The position numbers and the translations under genes were made by a program. The notes below the pieces were generated by a model, which saw nothing but the letters and a program-made list of their open reading frames with translations, searched no databases and was not told the DNA's origin. Below are positions 10,192-18,720 of a DNA stretch of 42,803 nucleotides, in pieces (positions within the stretch are counted from its first letter, which is position 1; each line of letters opens with the position of its first letter). Source of the stretch: Phycisphaerae bacterium (GTDB lineage Bacteria; Planctomycetota; Phycisphaerae; UBA1845; PWPN01); contig JAFGKA010000016.1 of the NCBI GenBank assembly GCA_016928855.1, positions 1-42,803 of the forward strand. Reading direction: 5' to 3'.

Positions 10192-11271
10192 TTATCCGTC
10201 CTTGGCGTTTTCGTCAATGGGCTTCCGGGCTTCCTGTTCCATTTTCGTCGCGAGGAAGTACAGTTCGGGGTGCTCCGTTGCGTTCAGGGGCCTTGCCTCG
10301 CTCATGAGTTTGCCCGGGATATACAAGTATTTGTGCCCCTGATATACCGCGACCGCTCCGTCCGGATGCACGTACTGGAGCGTGCCGCCGTCGAACTTCT
10401 CCCCGCGTTTGACGACCCGCCGCTTCTTGTCGTTGCCGACCAGCACGACCTCCTGGCTCTCCGGTGTGCCGATCAGAGCCGCGATCCGCGTGGACGTCCG
10501 TTGCGGGTCGCGGGGGTCGGGCTTCGGCGGCTGAGGCTTGGGCGGCTCCGGCTTCGGGCCTTGGTTCGTAGGCGGCAGTGGTGGCGGCGGCGGTGGGGGC
10601 GGCGGTGGTTTCACGTACGCCTCGAAGATCTTCTTCTCCACGATGTCCATGTATTCACCCGCACTGGCCAGCGCCGTTACCGTCCGAGGTTGCCGTTCGT
10701 CTTCCTTGGTAGGCATGGTCGTGGCGTTCTTTGCCAGGTCGTGCTGCGGCAGAACGACCGTTTCGCCGGTGACCGTCAGCTTGAGCGTCTTGGTGTCCTT
10801 CGCGCTCTGGGGAACGAGTTTGACCGACTCGACCTGCACCGCGAATGGCATGTTGTGCAGGTCATAGAGGAAGTTGACCATCTGGGATAGCGAGCCCGAG
10901 CCCTGGATCGTAAAGCCCAGCGTCAGGAGTCCGCTCTTCGGCCGCCGGCCGGCATCCTTGGGCCGGACCGCGGGGCTGTCGAGCCGGTGTTTCGCGACGA
11001 GCTTGTCGAGTTCGGCGATCATCGTCGTCCGTGCCCGGTAGGGGTTGGTCGAGATCGTTTCGGTGGCGATCTCATCCCAGATCTGTCGCTGCGAGTTCTT
11101 GGCCAGGAACAGGGCCTGCTTGTGTCCCTCGAGCTTCTCGGTCTTGGCGGCGATCTGCCTGTCCTTGCTGGCGAGGTTGTCTATGACGTAGTGGCGAACG
11201 AGCTTCGTGCCGATGCCCAGACTCAGCACGCTGACAACCGCCAGTAACAGGATTCTCTCACGTCGCGACAT
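10192..11271 (-). CDS. GspM/PilO-like protein fused to a GspC/PilP-like HR domain
   Basis: The protein has 359 residues. It starts with a short basic N-terminus and one membrane helix (about 7-24). A coiled coil follows (DRQIAAKTEKLEGHKQAL), then a ferredoxin-like domain typical of PilO/GspM (about 110-200, with the LSQMVNFLYDL motif). A linker with ten prolines in a row (about 223-235) leads to a C-terminal domain (about 270-335: ALIGTPESQEVVLVG, then RGEKFDGGTLQYV) that resembles the homology region of GspC and PilP. In known systems that region docks onto the secretin N0 domain. The gene therefore appears to merge two inner-membrane components, which explains why no separate gspC is found. 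It lies 14 bases after the GspL-like gene and 77 bases before the giant secretin-N gene. The PilO part is confident; the HR-domain call is by pattern. Confidence 0.8.
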   Translation of the reverse strand: MSRRERILLLAVVSVLSLGIGTKLVRHYVIDNLASKDRQIAAKTEKLEGHKQALFLAKNSQRQIWDEIATETISTNPYRARTTMIAELDKLVAKHRLDSPAVRPKDAGRRPKSGLLTLGFTIQGSGSLSQMVNFLYDLHNMPFAVQVESVKLVPQSAKDTKTLKLTVTGETVVLPQHDLAKNATTMPTKEDERQPRTVTALASAGEYMDIVEKKIFEAYVKPPPPPPPPPPLPPTNQGPKPEPPKPQPPKPDPRDPQRTSTRIAALIGTPESQEVVLVGNDKKRRVVKRGEKFDGGTLQYVHPDGAVAVYQGHKYLYIPGKLMSEARPLNATEHPELYFLATKMEQEARKPIDENAKDG

Positions 11272-11285
11272 AACGTTCTCTTTGC

Positions 11286-12845
11286 CTACGATTTCTTCCC
11301 GAGTGAGGCGATCTGGAGCCGGATGTCCGTCAGCGCCTGGTACTTCGGGTCCTTCTTGTTCTCTGTGCGTGCGCCCGGCATGACGACGTAACGGGGCGTT
11401 CCCTTCCGGGTCTTCAGCGCGGTCAGGTCCGCGCTGAGTTTGTCGAACACGCGACCGTCACGGCCGACGAGCTTCAGCGTGATCTCGCCGGAATTCGATA
11501 CCGCCAGCTCTCGCAGGTAGGCATCCTCGTTGGACGGAAGCGCGTCGATCACGACCTTGAGTTCGTCGAGCCAGACAACGCCCTCGTCGCGCCAGCCCTG
11601 TGCCGCGGTGACCAGTTTGTTGAAATCGTCAATCGCGGCCTCTTCCTTCTTCGCCGCGGCCAGTTGCTTGTCGAGTTTCGCGATTTCCTGTGATTTCCGA
11701 TGCAGCTTCAGGCCGACCGCGGTACCGGCAGCCAGCAACAGCACCGCGACCAAGGTGGCGATGACCGGCACGCGGCGCATTCGCTCGCGATGCGTGTCGA
11801 TCGGCTCTTTCGGATGCAGGAAATCAAAGTGGCTCGGACTTGTCGGTCCGTGGCTCCAAGCCAGGCCCAGGACGGCACCAAAACCGCTCCACGCGACGCG
11901 GCCACGTCGTTCGAGCGGACGGGTCAACTCGTCGGATGGACGGTAGATCGACGTGGGGGCCGAGAGGCGCTCGGCGACGGCCTTGGCGAGATCCTGCTCG
12001 ATGGGACTCGCGCCGGCGACAATGACCCGATCGATCGTAGCGCCCGGGTCGGTGGCGCGGTACGCCTCGACCGTTCGCGTAATCTGGACCAGCAGTTCGT
12101 CCACGCTCGATGATATCGGCGGTGGAGTCTGGCGAAACGGGATGACGTCCTGTTCGGCCGCCCGGCTTTCACCCGTTTTGTGCTCGTCATCCGTTCGTAT
12201 TCTGACCGAGGCCGCACTCGAGAAGGCCAGATGGCCGTCGCGGATGACGTTGATCTCGGTCATAATCGGGCCGACATCGACGGATACGACGCGGCCGGTC
12301 GTCGGCATCGCGCCGCCTTGCTGAAGGGCGAAAACGGTGGCGTAGGGCCGCAGGCCGACGCGTTCGAGTTTGAGGCCGGCGGCATCGCAGACGGTCTTGT
12401 AGTACTCCAGCACGTGGTTCCGGATGGCCGCGACGAGCAGCTCGATCTGCCCGGTGCCGTCGGCGTTGCGGCGCTGGACCGCGTAGTCGGCCACACCGTG
12501 ATCGAGCGAAAAGGGCAGTTCCTTCTCGACCTGAAACCGGACCATCGCCGGCAGTTCCCGATCGGTCGTCGCCGGCAGCATGAGCGGATTGAGCACGGCG
12601 TCCTGCCGCGGGATATCGACGACGACGCGGTCCGTGCGAAAGCCGTGCTTGCGCAGCGTCTCACGCAAAAACGCGCCGAACGCCGCCGCATGAGTCACGT
12701 CGACTTCGGCGGGCACCGCGGCTTCGGCCACGCCGAGGATGCGGATCTTGCCTCGCCGGATGGCGGCGTGCACGGCGCGCAGCGTCCGTGCATTCCAGTC
12801 CAGGCAGACAATGTTCCCACTAGCGATGCCTGAGAGTAACTTCAT
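11286..12845 (-). CDS. gspL: GspL-like PilM-PilN fusion, T2SS assembly platform protein
   Basis: The protein has 519 residues. The N-terminal part is actin-like (PilM/GspL cytoplasmic domain), with an opening strand NIVCLDWNARTLRAV, a segment MLPATTDRELPAMVRFQVEKE typical of PilM cut here at its best-known core (RELPAMVRFQVEKELPF), and a nucleotide-fold strand RVVSVDVGP. A membrane helix follows near residues 365-385 (VIATLVAVLLLAAGTAVG). After it come a coiled coil and a PilN-like ferredoxin domain. In the T2SS this protein recruits the GspE ATPase to the inner membrane. The start was placed at ATG 12845, overlapping gspK by 26 bases; an ATG at 12857 is an alternative four residues longer. 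Much longer versions reading back to 12992 lie inside gspK and are not credible. Confidence 0.85.
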   Translation of the reverse strand: MKLLSGIASGNIVCLDWNARTLRAVHAAIRRGKIRILGVAEAAVPAEVDVTHAAAFGAFLRETLRKHGFRTDRVVVDIPRQDAVLNPLMLPATTDRELPAMVRFQVEKELPFSLDHGVADYAVQRRNADGTGQIELLVAAIRNHVLEYYKTVCDAAGLKLERVGLRPYATVFALQQGGAMPTTGRVVSVDVGPIMTEINVIRDGHLAFSSAASVRIRTDDEHKTGESRAAEQDVIPFRQTPPPISSSVDELLVQITRTVEAYRATDPGATIDRVIVAGASPIEQDLAKAVAERLSAPTSIYRPSDELTRPLERRGRVAWSGFGAVLGLAWSHGPTSPSHFDFLHPKEPIDTHRERMRRVPVIATLVAVLLLAAGTAVGLKLHRKSQEIAKLDKQLAAAKKEEAAIDDFNKLVTAAQGWRDEGVVWLDELKVVIDALPSNEDAYLRELAVSNSGEITLKLVGRDGRVFDKLSADLTALKTRKGTPRYVVMPGARTENKKDPKYQALTDIRLQIASLGKKS

Positions 12846-14757
12846 CCTTCCATTCATCCTCTTTGTCACGCAGCGGGTAGGAGAGCCCCAGCGGGGTAAT
12901 GTCCCGCCAGTACAGGATCTGCTCGACCTGCCCGCGCATCTCGACGATAACCTGCAGCCGCCGGTACGTGCCCTCGTGGTCGGCGAAGCCAAACGATTCG
13001 ACCGTGAACTGCAGCGATCGGGCTGTCAGGTGCGGTCCGATCCGGGCAAACGTCTCGTTCGAGACAACGCCCTGGATGGCCAGCCAGGCCGGCGTGGCTT
13101 TGGTCTCTGCGTCCACATTCAGTCGCGTTGAGATGATCGAGTCGACCTCTTGCTCGGTGATGCCCGGCAGCGTCATCAGCACCGGCCGGCCGGCCGTGTT
13201 GACGTTGATCAGACCATACTGGGCCGGATTCAGATCCGTCGTCAGCCGGTCCATGATGGCGGGCATGTCCGCCGGCTCGACCGGGCTCGGAATGATCTCG
13301 ACGATGTCCTCTTCATCTGGCTCGGTCTCCTCGCCGGTTTCGGTCTCGGTGAGCGTCGGATCGCCTTCTTCCATCACGCCTTCCATCGCGCCCGAGGTGT
13401 CGGCTTCGGTGCCGCGCGTATCTTCCTCGAAGGCGGATTCGTCGAGATCAGGGCGCTTCTCGCGGAGGTCATCGAGCGAAGGCGCTTCTTCCTCACGGAC
13501 CGACTGCTGGCGGCGACGGTTCTTGTTCGGCTGGCCGGTGAGGTCTTCCTCGGTCGGAGCCTCTTCGAGGGCCGATTCGTCATCGAGGCCCTCTTCTGAG
13601 TTCTTGCGGTCGGTTTCCTGGTTACTGTTCCGCTCGCCACCGCGATTGGTGTTGCGGCCTCGATCGCGGCTGTTGCCGCGATTCTGGTTGTTGTTCTCCT
13701 GGCTCGGCTTGGCCAGGATCTTGGCGTCGACCAGCAGTTCGGCGACGCTCTTGAACTGGTGGCCCTTGCCGACGGCCTCGTTGATGAAGTCGAACACCTC
13801 CGGGCGGATCTCCTCTTCGACGATCTCGCGGATCTCGTCGGGCAGCTTCTCGATGTCGAGGCCCTTGCTGATGTTGATTCGCGGCCGGTTGTCGTTCGCG
13901 CTGTTCATGTCGCGCGAGTAGACCGTGACGTAAGGGTAGATCCCGCGATCGAGGACGCCGTCGCCGTTGTCCGGCGGGAAGACGCCTTCATCCTCGCCGT
14001 CGTCTTCGTTCCAGTCGAGATGGCCGTTCCGGTTGAAGTCCTCACCATAGAGGATACGGCCGTTGAAGCCCTTGATCAGCAGCAGTTCTTCGACGGTTTC
14101 GATCGCTCCGTTCTTCGGGCGGTAGGCCGGAACGCGGCTCTGATAGTACGGCAGCTCCGCACCGTACGTCCGCGTGTCGTCGTCAGCGTCGCGCCAATCG
14201 AGGACCGCGTCGGCCAGCTCGTCCGGGATCACGCCCTCGACCGGGAACTGTTCAAACAGGCTGACGAGCTGCGCGCGTGTGGCGGTGTTGAGGTTGAGCT
14301 TGCCCGCCTCGTCCACAAGACCGTAGCGAAATTCGTCCGTATCGCCGCCAAGCTGTTGGGCATTGATCTCCGGCGCGACGATACTGAATCGCCAGGCCGG
14401 CGTACCTTCTTCGACTTCCTGGTTGAGACTGGTCTGACCGCCGATCTGCCCAGGAGCCCAGACGATGATGCGCCGGAACGCTTCCCGGTTGTCATACCAG
14501 GCATCGAAGTCCGTTCGTTCGGCGCGGAGCAGAAGGAACGCACGCTGGATGCCCGCTTCCGCGGCCAGCATGGCCTGGAGTCGATTGCCTTCCGCTGTGA
14601 CGGCGGACAGATCGGCCCGCATACTATACGCGAACGTGGTCCCGAGGATCGCCAGCAGCGAGACAATCACCAGCACGACAAGCAGGATCATTCCGCGTCG
14701 GCGCGGCCTGAACGGCGTCGCGATGGCAAAGCGCAGGTTTGGCTTTCGCTGAGTCAT
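12820..14757 (-). CDS. gspK: GspK minor pseudopilin with large acidic insert
   Basis: The protein has 645 residues, roughly twice the usual GspK length. The prepilin leader ends RRRG with cleavage before MILLVVLV. Position +5 is Val instead of Glu, as is normal for GspK, the tip subunit. The core includes YGLVDEAGKLNLNTAT and a later VNTAGRPVLMTLPG, the two helix-hairpin-helix-like NxNxA segments of the family. Residues 241-253 and the following DNGDGVLD resemble calcium-binding EF-hand loops. Residues about 351-490 are an insert, first Asn/Arg/Gly-rich and then strongly acidic, which I do not know from other GspK proteins. The gene overlaps gspJ by four bases (ATGA) and the GspL gene by 26 bases, so translation is coupled. 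Confidence 0.9.
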   Translation of the reverse strand: MTQRKPNLRFAIATPFRPRRRGMILLVVLVIVSLLAILGTTFAYSMRADLSAVTAEGNRLQAMLAAEAGIQRAFLLLRAERTDFDAWYDNREAFRRIIVWAPGQIGGQTSLNQEVEEGTPAWRFSIVAPEINAQQLGGDTDEFRYGLVDEAGKLNLNTATRAQLVSLFEQFPVEGVIPDELADAVLDWRDADDDTRTYGAELPYYQSRVPAYRPKNGAIETVEELLLIKGFNGRILYGEDFNRNGHLDWNEDDGEDEGVFPPDNGDGVLDRGIYPYVTVYSRDMNSANDNRPRINISKGLDIEKLPDEIREIVEEEIRPEVFDFINEAVGKGHQFKSVAELLVDAKILAKPSQENNNQNRGNSRDRGRNTNRGGERNSNQETDRKNSEEGLDDESALEEAPTEEDLTGQPNKNRRRQQSVREEEAPSLDDLREKRPDLDESAFEEDTRGTEADTSGAMEGVMEEGDPTLTETETGEETEPDEEDIVEIIPSPVEPADMPAIMDRLTTDLNPAQYGLINVNTAGRPVLMTLPGITEQEVDSIISTRLNVDAETKATPAWLAIQGVVSNETFARIGPHLTARSLQFTVESFGFADHEGTYRRLQVIVEMRGQVEQILYWRDITPLGLSYPLRDKEDEWKDEVTLRHR

Positions 14758-15761
14758 CGTCCGCCCCTCCGCTGAAGGCCCTGGCCGCGGAGACTCTGCC
14801 GGAACGATTCGTTGTCGCTGCGCAGTGATTCGTCGAAGTTCTTCATCTGGTTGCTGGCGTTGACCAGCCGTGACGTCAGGAAACGGTCCGCCTGCTGCAG
14901 CCGCACGACAACCTGGTATCGATCGGGATGTTCCTCTTCAAGTTCCTCACGTTCCTCCCTGTCTATCGATTCCAGCGCTTCAAGCTCGAACTCGCGGTCT
15001 TCCGGCGGTACAGGAATCCGGCCGATCGTGACCATGATCGCTTGCGGCAGGGCATTCTGCTGGCTGTCGCCGCCGACCCACTCGTCCACCCATTCCGCAC
15101 CGTCGAAGTAGAGGAATTCGAGGTACTTGATCTCGGGTGCCAGCAGTTCTCCCTCGACTCCCTCGCGAGGCTCGCCAACTTCTTCCGGCTCCTCGTCCTC
15201 CTCCTTGCTGAGGCGAGAACTCATCCGGGAGTCCTCGTCGAGGTCTTCCTGAACGTAGACCTGATTCAGTGTCGTCTGGATCGAACGGAAGAGGCCGTGG
15301 CAGATGGGGTCACCATTCTCGTCTTCGAGTTCATCGTCCCACGTCAAGCGGTACTCGACACGGCGCAGGTCCGCCTTCGCGGGGGGTAATTGCTCGAACT
15401 CGGGATCGTACTGATTGAAGACATCCGGCTCAGGCAGAAGGTAGCGATACAGCGTGAGAGTCTCATGGGTGCCCGTCAGGCCGACGCCAAAGCCGGGCGT
15501 GAAGCCGCCGGCGTGGCGAACATCGTCCGCGATACGGGCCAGGATGACCCTTGCCAATTGGGTATCGACTGTAAGCTCGCGGGCAGCCTCCCGCGTGCGA
15601 AGCGTGTTCGAGTAGAAGGCATAGACTCCGGTCAGCAACATGGCGGTCAGCGCCATCGCGAGGATCACCTCCAGCAGCGTCACGCCGGGCCGCGCGCACG
15701 CGGCCGTTGCCCGTCTCGTGCGGGTTCGCAAGGCGTCATGCTGGCTGTGCATCGTGGCCAT
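14754..15761 (-). CDS. gspJ: GspJ minor pseudopilin
   Basis: The protein has 335 residues. The type III signal has a long basic leader ending ARPG, with cleavage after Gly26 and a mature start VTLLEVILAMALTAMLL. Glu at +5 is present. The hydrophobic helix is followed by SNTLRTREAARELTVDTQLARVILARIADDVRHAGG, of which the central part (RVILARIADDVRHAGG) matches the GspJ pattern where the helix leads into the globular domain. Two acidic stretches (around residues 180-205 and 260-285) enlarge the domain. GspI, GspJ and GspK together form the tip of the pseudopilus in known systems. The gene starts nine bases after gspI and overlaps gspK by four bases. An in-frame ATG three codons downstream is also possible as the start. 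Confidence 0.88.
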   Translation of the reverse strand: MATMHSQHDALRTRTRRATAACARPGVTLLEVILAMALTAMLLTGVYAFYSNTLRTREAARELTVDTQLARVILARIADDVRHAGGFTPGFGVGLTGTHETLTLYRYLLPEPDVFNQYDPEFEQLPPAKADLRRVEYRLTWDDELEDENGDPICHGLFRSIQTTLNQVYVQEDLDEDSRMSSRLSKEEDEEPEEVGEPREGVEGELLAPEIKYLEFLYFDGAEWVDEWVGGDSQQNALPQAIMVTIGRIPVPPEDREFELEALESIDREEREELEEEHPDRYQVVVRLQQADRFLTSRLVNASNQMKNFDESLRSDNESFRQSLRGQGLQRRGGR

Positions 15762-15770
15762 AGTCTCGAC

Positions 15771-17138
15771 CTACCGGCGTCCTCCGACTCGTCCGCCGTA
15801 GAGATCCTCTTCCGTCGGCACCCGATACGGGTCACTCAACCCGTCACGATCCGATCGGCCCGTGCGCGTGCCCGTGTCCGAGGCCCCGCCGCGCCCGCCA
15901 CGCGGAGGAGGCATCCCGCCAGTTCCGCTGCGTGGCGGCATATCGCCGCGTCCACCGCGCGTTGGCCCGCGATCTGTGTTGTCTTCACGTGCGGTGCTTC
16001 CGACACGGCTGCCACGGAAGCCCGAGCCTCGGCGAGGGGCGGCCTCATCTCTCGCGTCACCGCCTCGCCGGCCGACTCGATTGGTGTTGATTTCGTCGCG
16101 GCCGCCGCCACGGCTGTCCACTCGTTCGAAATCGCCGCCGACGTCCAACTCGTCGACGGGACCGCGTCGGTCACCACGACGGTCACTGCCCGCGTCGGTT
16201 TCGCGGCTCGCTTCATCACGACCGGTTCGTCCCGCGCGTTCGCCGCCAACGCGGTTTCCGCCGAGACGGCCGCGGTCACCCGCGTCGGCATCACGCGGTC
16301 CGCCACGCCGACCAGGGTCGGCTGGCCGCCCGCCGGCTTCGCCCATGGTGTCGAGATCATCGGCGTCGATCCCGGCTTCGCGGGCCAGTGTGTCGAGGTC
16401 TTCACCGGCGTTGTGGCGATCGACGGCTTCCTTGATCTGATCTTGCGTGCTTTGCGGCAGCGAGTTCAGCAGGGCGGAGTTCGAGCCGAGCAACTCCATC
16501 AGCATCGGGAGCACCTCCATCAGCTCCTCGCCTTCGAGTTGTGCGATCGCCGTCGGGTCGATGTTCAGCGGATCGAAGCCCGGCATCGGAATGTTCGCCG
16601 CGAATTCGTCGAGCTGGTCCTCCGTGAAGCCGAAGTCGCGCTGCAGGTCCAGTACGGCGGGAATTGCCCGGAGGGTGTACGCGGTGTAAACGACCTGCAT
16701 CTCGTCGACCGTGGGCTCGTCACCGAACTCGACGCCCGGGAGGTAAAGGACCTCGAGCGTTGCCATAATCAAATCATCGGTGTCAGTCGGTTCGAGGATG
16801 ACCCGCCAGCCCCAGCCGGGATACTGCCTGCCGAAGTCACCTTCAAACTCGTCGTTGGGGTTGAAGCCGAGCACTCCGGCATCCAGTTCGGCGATCTTCG
16901 ACTCGGCGAGCATGATCGCACGCGTTGCGATCTCGGTGTTCTGCGCCACCTTGAGCCCGACATTGATCTGGCCGCCTACCGCCGCCATGCCGAGGATCAG
17001 CAGTGCCAACGCGAGAAGCACCTCCAGCAGAACCGCGCCTCGCGCTCGGTCGGCGCCACCGCGCGGGCTGGATCCGGGCGGCATGGCCCGTGCCCATCGG
17101 CGGTGGTCGCTCTGCGCGTTGGCGTGTTTCATCGTCAT
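15771..17138 (-). CDS. gspI: GspI minor pseudopilin with Arg/Gly-rich disordered tail
   Basis: The protein has 455 residues; ordinary GspI proteins have about 120-130. The leader ends RARG and the mature protein begins AVLLEVLLALALLILGM with Glu at +5. The segment AIMLAESKIAELD is the GspI signature after the membrane helix, and the globular core runs to about residue 160. Residues about 160-265 are helical and Leu/Glu-rich. Residues 270-455 are a low-complexity tail rich in Arg, Gly and Asp with repeated RGG/GGR groups. The frame stays open and the stop lies nine bases before gspJ, so the tail is probably translated. The start may be the third codon (17132), because AGGTGG sits seven bases ahead of that ATG and only one base ahead of 17138. 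Confidence 0.87.
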   Translation of the reverse strand: MTMKHANAQSDHRRWARAMPPGSSPRGGADRARGAVLLEVLLALALLILGMAAVGGQINVGLKVAQNTEIATRAIMLAESKIAELDAGVLGFNPNDEFEGDFGRQYPGWGWRVILEPTDTDDLIMATLEVLYLPGVEFGDEPTVDEMQVVYTAYTLRAIPAVLDLQRDFGFTEDQLDEFAANIPMPGFDPLNIDPTAIAQLEGEELMEVLPMLMELLGSNSALLNSLPQSTQDQIKEAVDRHNAGEDLDTLAREAGIDADDLDTMGEAGGRPADPGRRGGPRDADAGDRGRLGGNRVGGERAGRTGRDEASRETDAGSDRRGDRRGPVDELDVGGDFERVDSRGGGRDEINTNRVGRRGGDARDEAAPRRGSGFRGSRVGSTAREDNTDRGPTRGGRGDMPPRSGTGGMPPPRGGRGGASDTGTRTGRSDRDGLSDPYRVPTEEDLYGGRVGGRR

Positions 17139-17148
17139 ACCACCTGGC

Positions 17149-17940
17149 TCACCCTTTCACCGGGACACGTTCCACCCGCATCTGTATATGCAGGATGTTG
17201 TCCTCGGTGATCTCGATCGAATCGACAAAGTCCTTGTGCAGCAACGGCTCGGCGCCTTCCTCGCGCATCAGTTCGACCTCGCGATTGCGCCACGGCCGCT
17301 GGAACCATATCTGTCCCGTGCGCCCGTCGAGCATCACGTTGACGATCCGGCCGATGTCCGCCTCCTCCGGCTCGACGTCCGGCGGGATGTCGGTCAGCGT
17401 GAACGTTGCCCAGTCGCACGTGCCGTCCGGGTTGAACGTGATCGTGTCCATCGGCGACTCGATCGCATTGACCTCCGGGCCGGCGAAGGCCGCTTCGTCG
17501 TTGATGTCGAACGACGGTCGTCCCAGCCGCACGGCGACGCAACGGATGCCCTGACTCAGGATGCCGCCCACGTCGTATGACAGATCCGCACCGCCGAAAA
17601 TGCCCGGCTCGTTGATCGGATCGTTCTCGCGCTCGACGAACGGCTGCTGCGTCTCCATGGCCGTTTCGACAAACCGCTCGGCCATCGGATCGTCGGGATC
17701 CGGTGCCCCGGGAAACCGCAGCCGGTAGTGCGTCCCCTCGCGCATCGCCGCCGCGCGCGTCAGGTGCAGCAGCGAACGGAGCCGTTCGCAGGACTCCGGC
17801 ATGCCCGTCGCGCGAATCGAGCCTGTTAGCGCCGGCATCGCGAACGCGAACAGCACGGTCAGCAAGGCAAGCACGAGGAGCAACTCGAAGAGCGAGAAAC
17901 CCCGTGCGCCGTGCGTTCGTGTTGTCCAACCCATTCGCAT
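17149..17940 (-). CDS. gspH: GspH minor pseudopilin
   Basis: The protein has 263 residues. The short leader ends HGARG and cleavage gives FSLFELLLVLALLTVLFAF, with Phe at +1 and Glu at +5. The region CERLRSLLHLTRAAAMREGTHYRLRF is the GspH/FimT hallmark (core LRSLLHLTRAAAMREG). An unusual middle part (about residues 75-165) is followed by ITFNPDGTCDWATFTL and a C-terminal strand MLDGRTGQIWF, both typical of GspH. AGAGG seven bases before the ATG supports the start. It lies 10 bases before gspI and 128 bases after gspG, with a stem-loop in that gap. Confidence 0.88.
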   Translation of the reverse strand: MRMGWTTRTHGARGFSLFELLLVLALLTVLFAFAMPALTGSIRATGMPESCERLRSLLHLTRAAAMREGTHYRLRFPGAPDPDDPMAERFVETAMETQQPFVERENDPINEPGIFGGADLSYDVGGILSQGIRCVAVRLGRPSFDINDEAAFAGPEVNAIESPMDTITFNPDGTCDWATFTLTDIPPDVEPEEADIGRIVNVMLDGRTGQIWFQRPWRNREVELMREEGAEPLLHKDFVDSIEITEDNILHIQMRVERVPVKG

Positions 17941-18001
17941 GCGTTGCCTCTATTGTCAGCCGATCAGGACGCACATCGCCGGCTTCCTCTGCGCGCGGCG
18001 T

Positions 18002-18025
18002 GCGGCCGGCATGAGTTCCGGCCGC
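18002..18025 (-). other. Stem-loop between gspG and gspH
   Basis: GCGGCCGG (18002-18009) and CCGGCCGC (18018-18025) form a perfect 8-bp stem around an 8-base loop, 43 bases after the gspG stop. No T-run follows on the minus strand, so it is not a classic terminator. Such hairpins after a major pilin gene can stabilise the upstream message or partly stop transcription. That would favour the abundant GspG over the minor pseudopilins. The role is inferred. Confidence 0.45.
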
Positions 18026-18068
18026 GAGAATGCGCACAAAGGCTGGACAGAAGGGCCTCCGCAACGGC

Positions 18069-18521
18069 TCAGCCCTTCTCCCAGTTGCCGATGTCGTCGT
18101 CGGTCCCGTCTTCGCCATCCTTGCCCATGCTCCACAGGTCGTACCGGCCTTCATTGTGCTCGGCCGCGTCGTTGGCCTTGTACTGCAGGTCGCGCTGCCA
18201 CGCATCCTTCAGCGAGCCGGCATCCTCAATGTACGGACCTCGCCACTTGCCGGCCTTGTCCTCGTCATCCGGCTTTTCCGTCAGTTCCTTCAACTCTTCC
18301 GGGTAGCTCCCGATGTGAGTGTGGTACAGGCTGACAGCCGTGGCGATGGGACCGCTCTTGCCCACCATGGCTTTCGTCGCATCCACTCGGGCTTGGTCGC
18401 CCGTGCCGATCAGGCTCGGCACCACAAACGCCGCCAGGATCCCAAGGATCACCACGACCAGCAGGATCTCGAGCAGTGAAAACGCTCGTCGGGTCATTCG
18501 TCTCGATGTCCGCGTTGGCAT
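18069..18521 (-). CDS. gspG: GspG major pseudopilin
   Basis: The protein has 150 residues, the usual size for this family. The start is ATG at 18521 because AAGGAG lies nine bases upstream; an in-frame ATG 70 codons earlier overlaps the end of gspF and lacks this support. The leader MPTRTSRRMTRRA is followed by FSLLEILLVVVILGILAAFVVP, with Phe at +1 and Glu at +5. The residue before the cleavage site is Ala, where Gly is usual. GspG features follow: DQARVDATKAMVGK, GSYPEELKEL, GKWRGPYIED, DAWQRDLQYK, and near the end an Asp-rich DGEDGTDDDIGNW, which corresponds to the calcium-binding loop. This subunit builds the pseudopilus shaft. A 199-base gap separates it from gspF. Confidence 0.94.
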   Translation of the reverse strand: MPTRTSRRMTRRAFSLLEILLVVVILGILAAFVVPSLIGTGDQARVDATKAMVGKSGPIATAVSLYHTHIGSYPEELKELTEKPDDEDKAGKWRGPYIEDAGSLKDAWQRDLQYKANDAAEHNEGRYDLWSMGKDGEDGTDDDIGNWEKG

Positions 18522-18720
18522 ATCCGCATTCTCCTTGCCGTTAGCTACGACGGTCTTCGGTGTCGCCGGCCCGCTGCCGGCCTCCTGTGTACCTTCCCAT
18601 ACCCTTCTACCCACGTAGCCCGGTTTCGTTTCAGGCTTCTCGGAGTTCGAGGGTCTTGAACGATTCGGCTCCACTCGGTCGCGGACGCTCGTCCCGACCG
18701 GATTGTCTCGGTGCTGCCTC

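Noticed and set aside
17135-18205. A 356-residue minus-strand frame across gspH
   Set aside because: It is out of frame with gspH and overlaps its whole length. The gspH frame has the pseudopilin signature, so this is a shadow.
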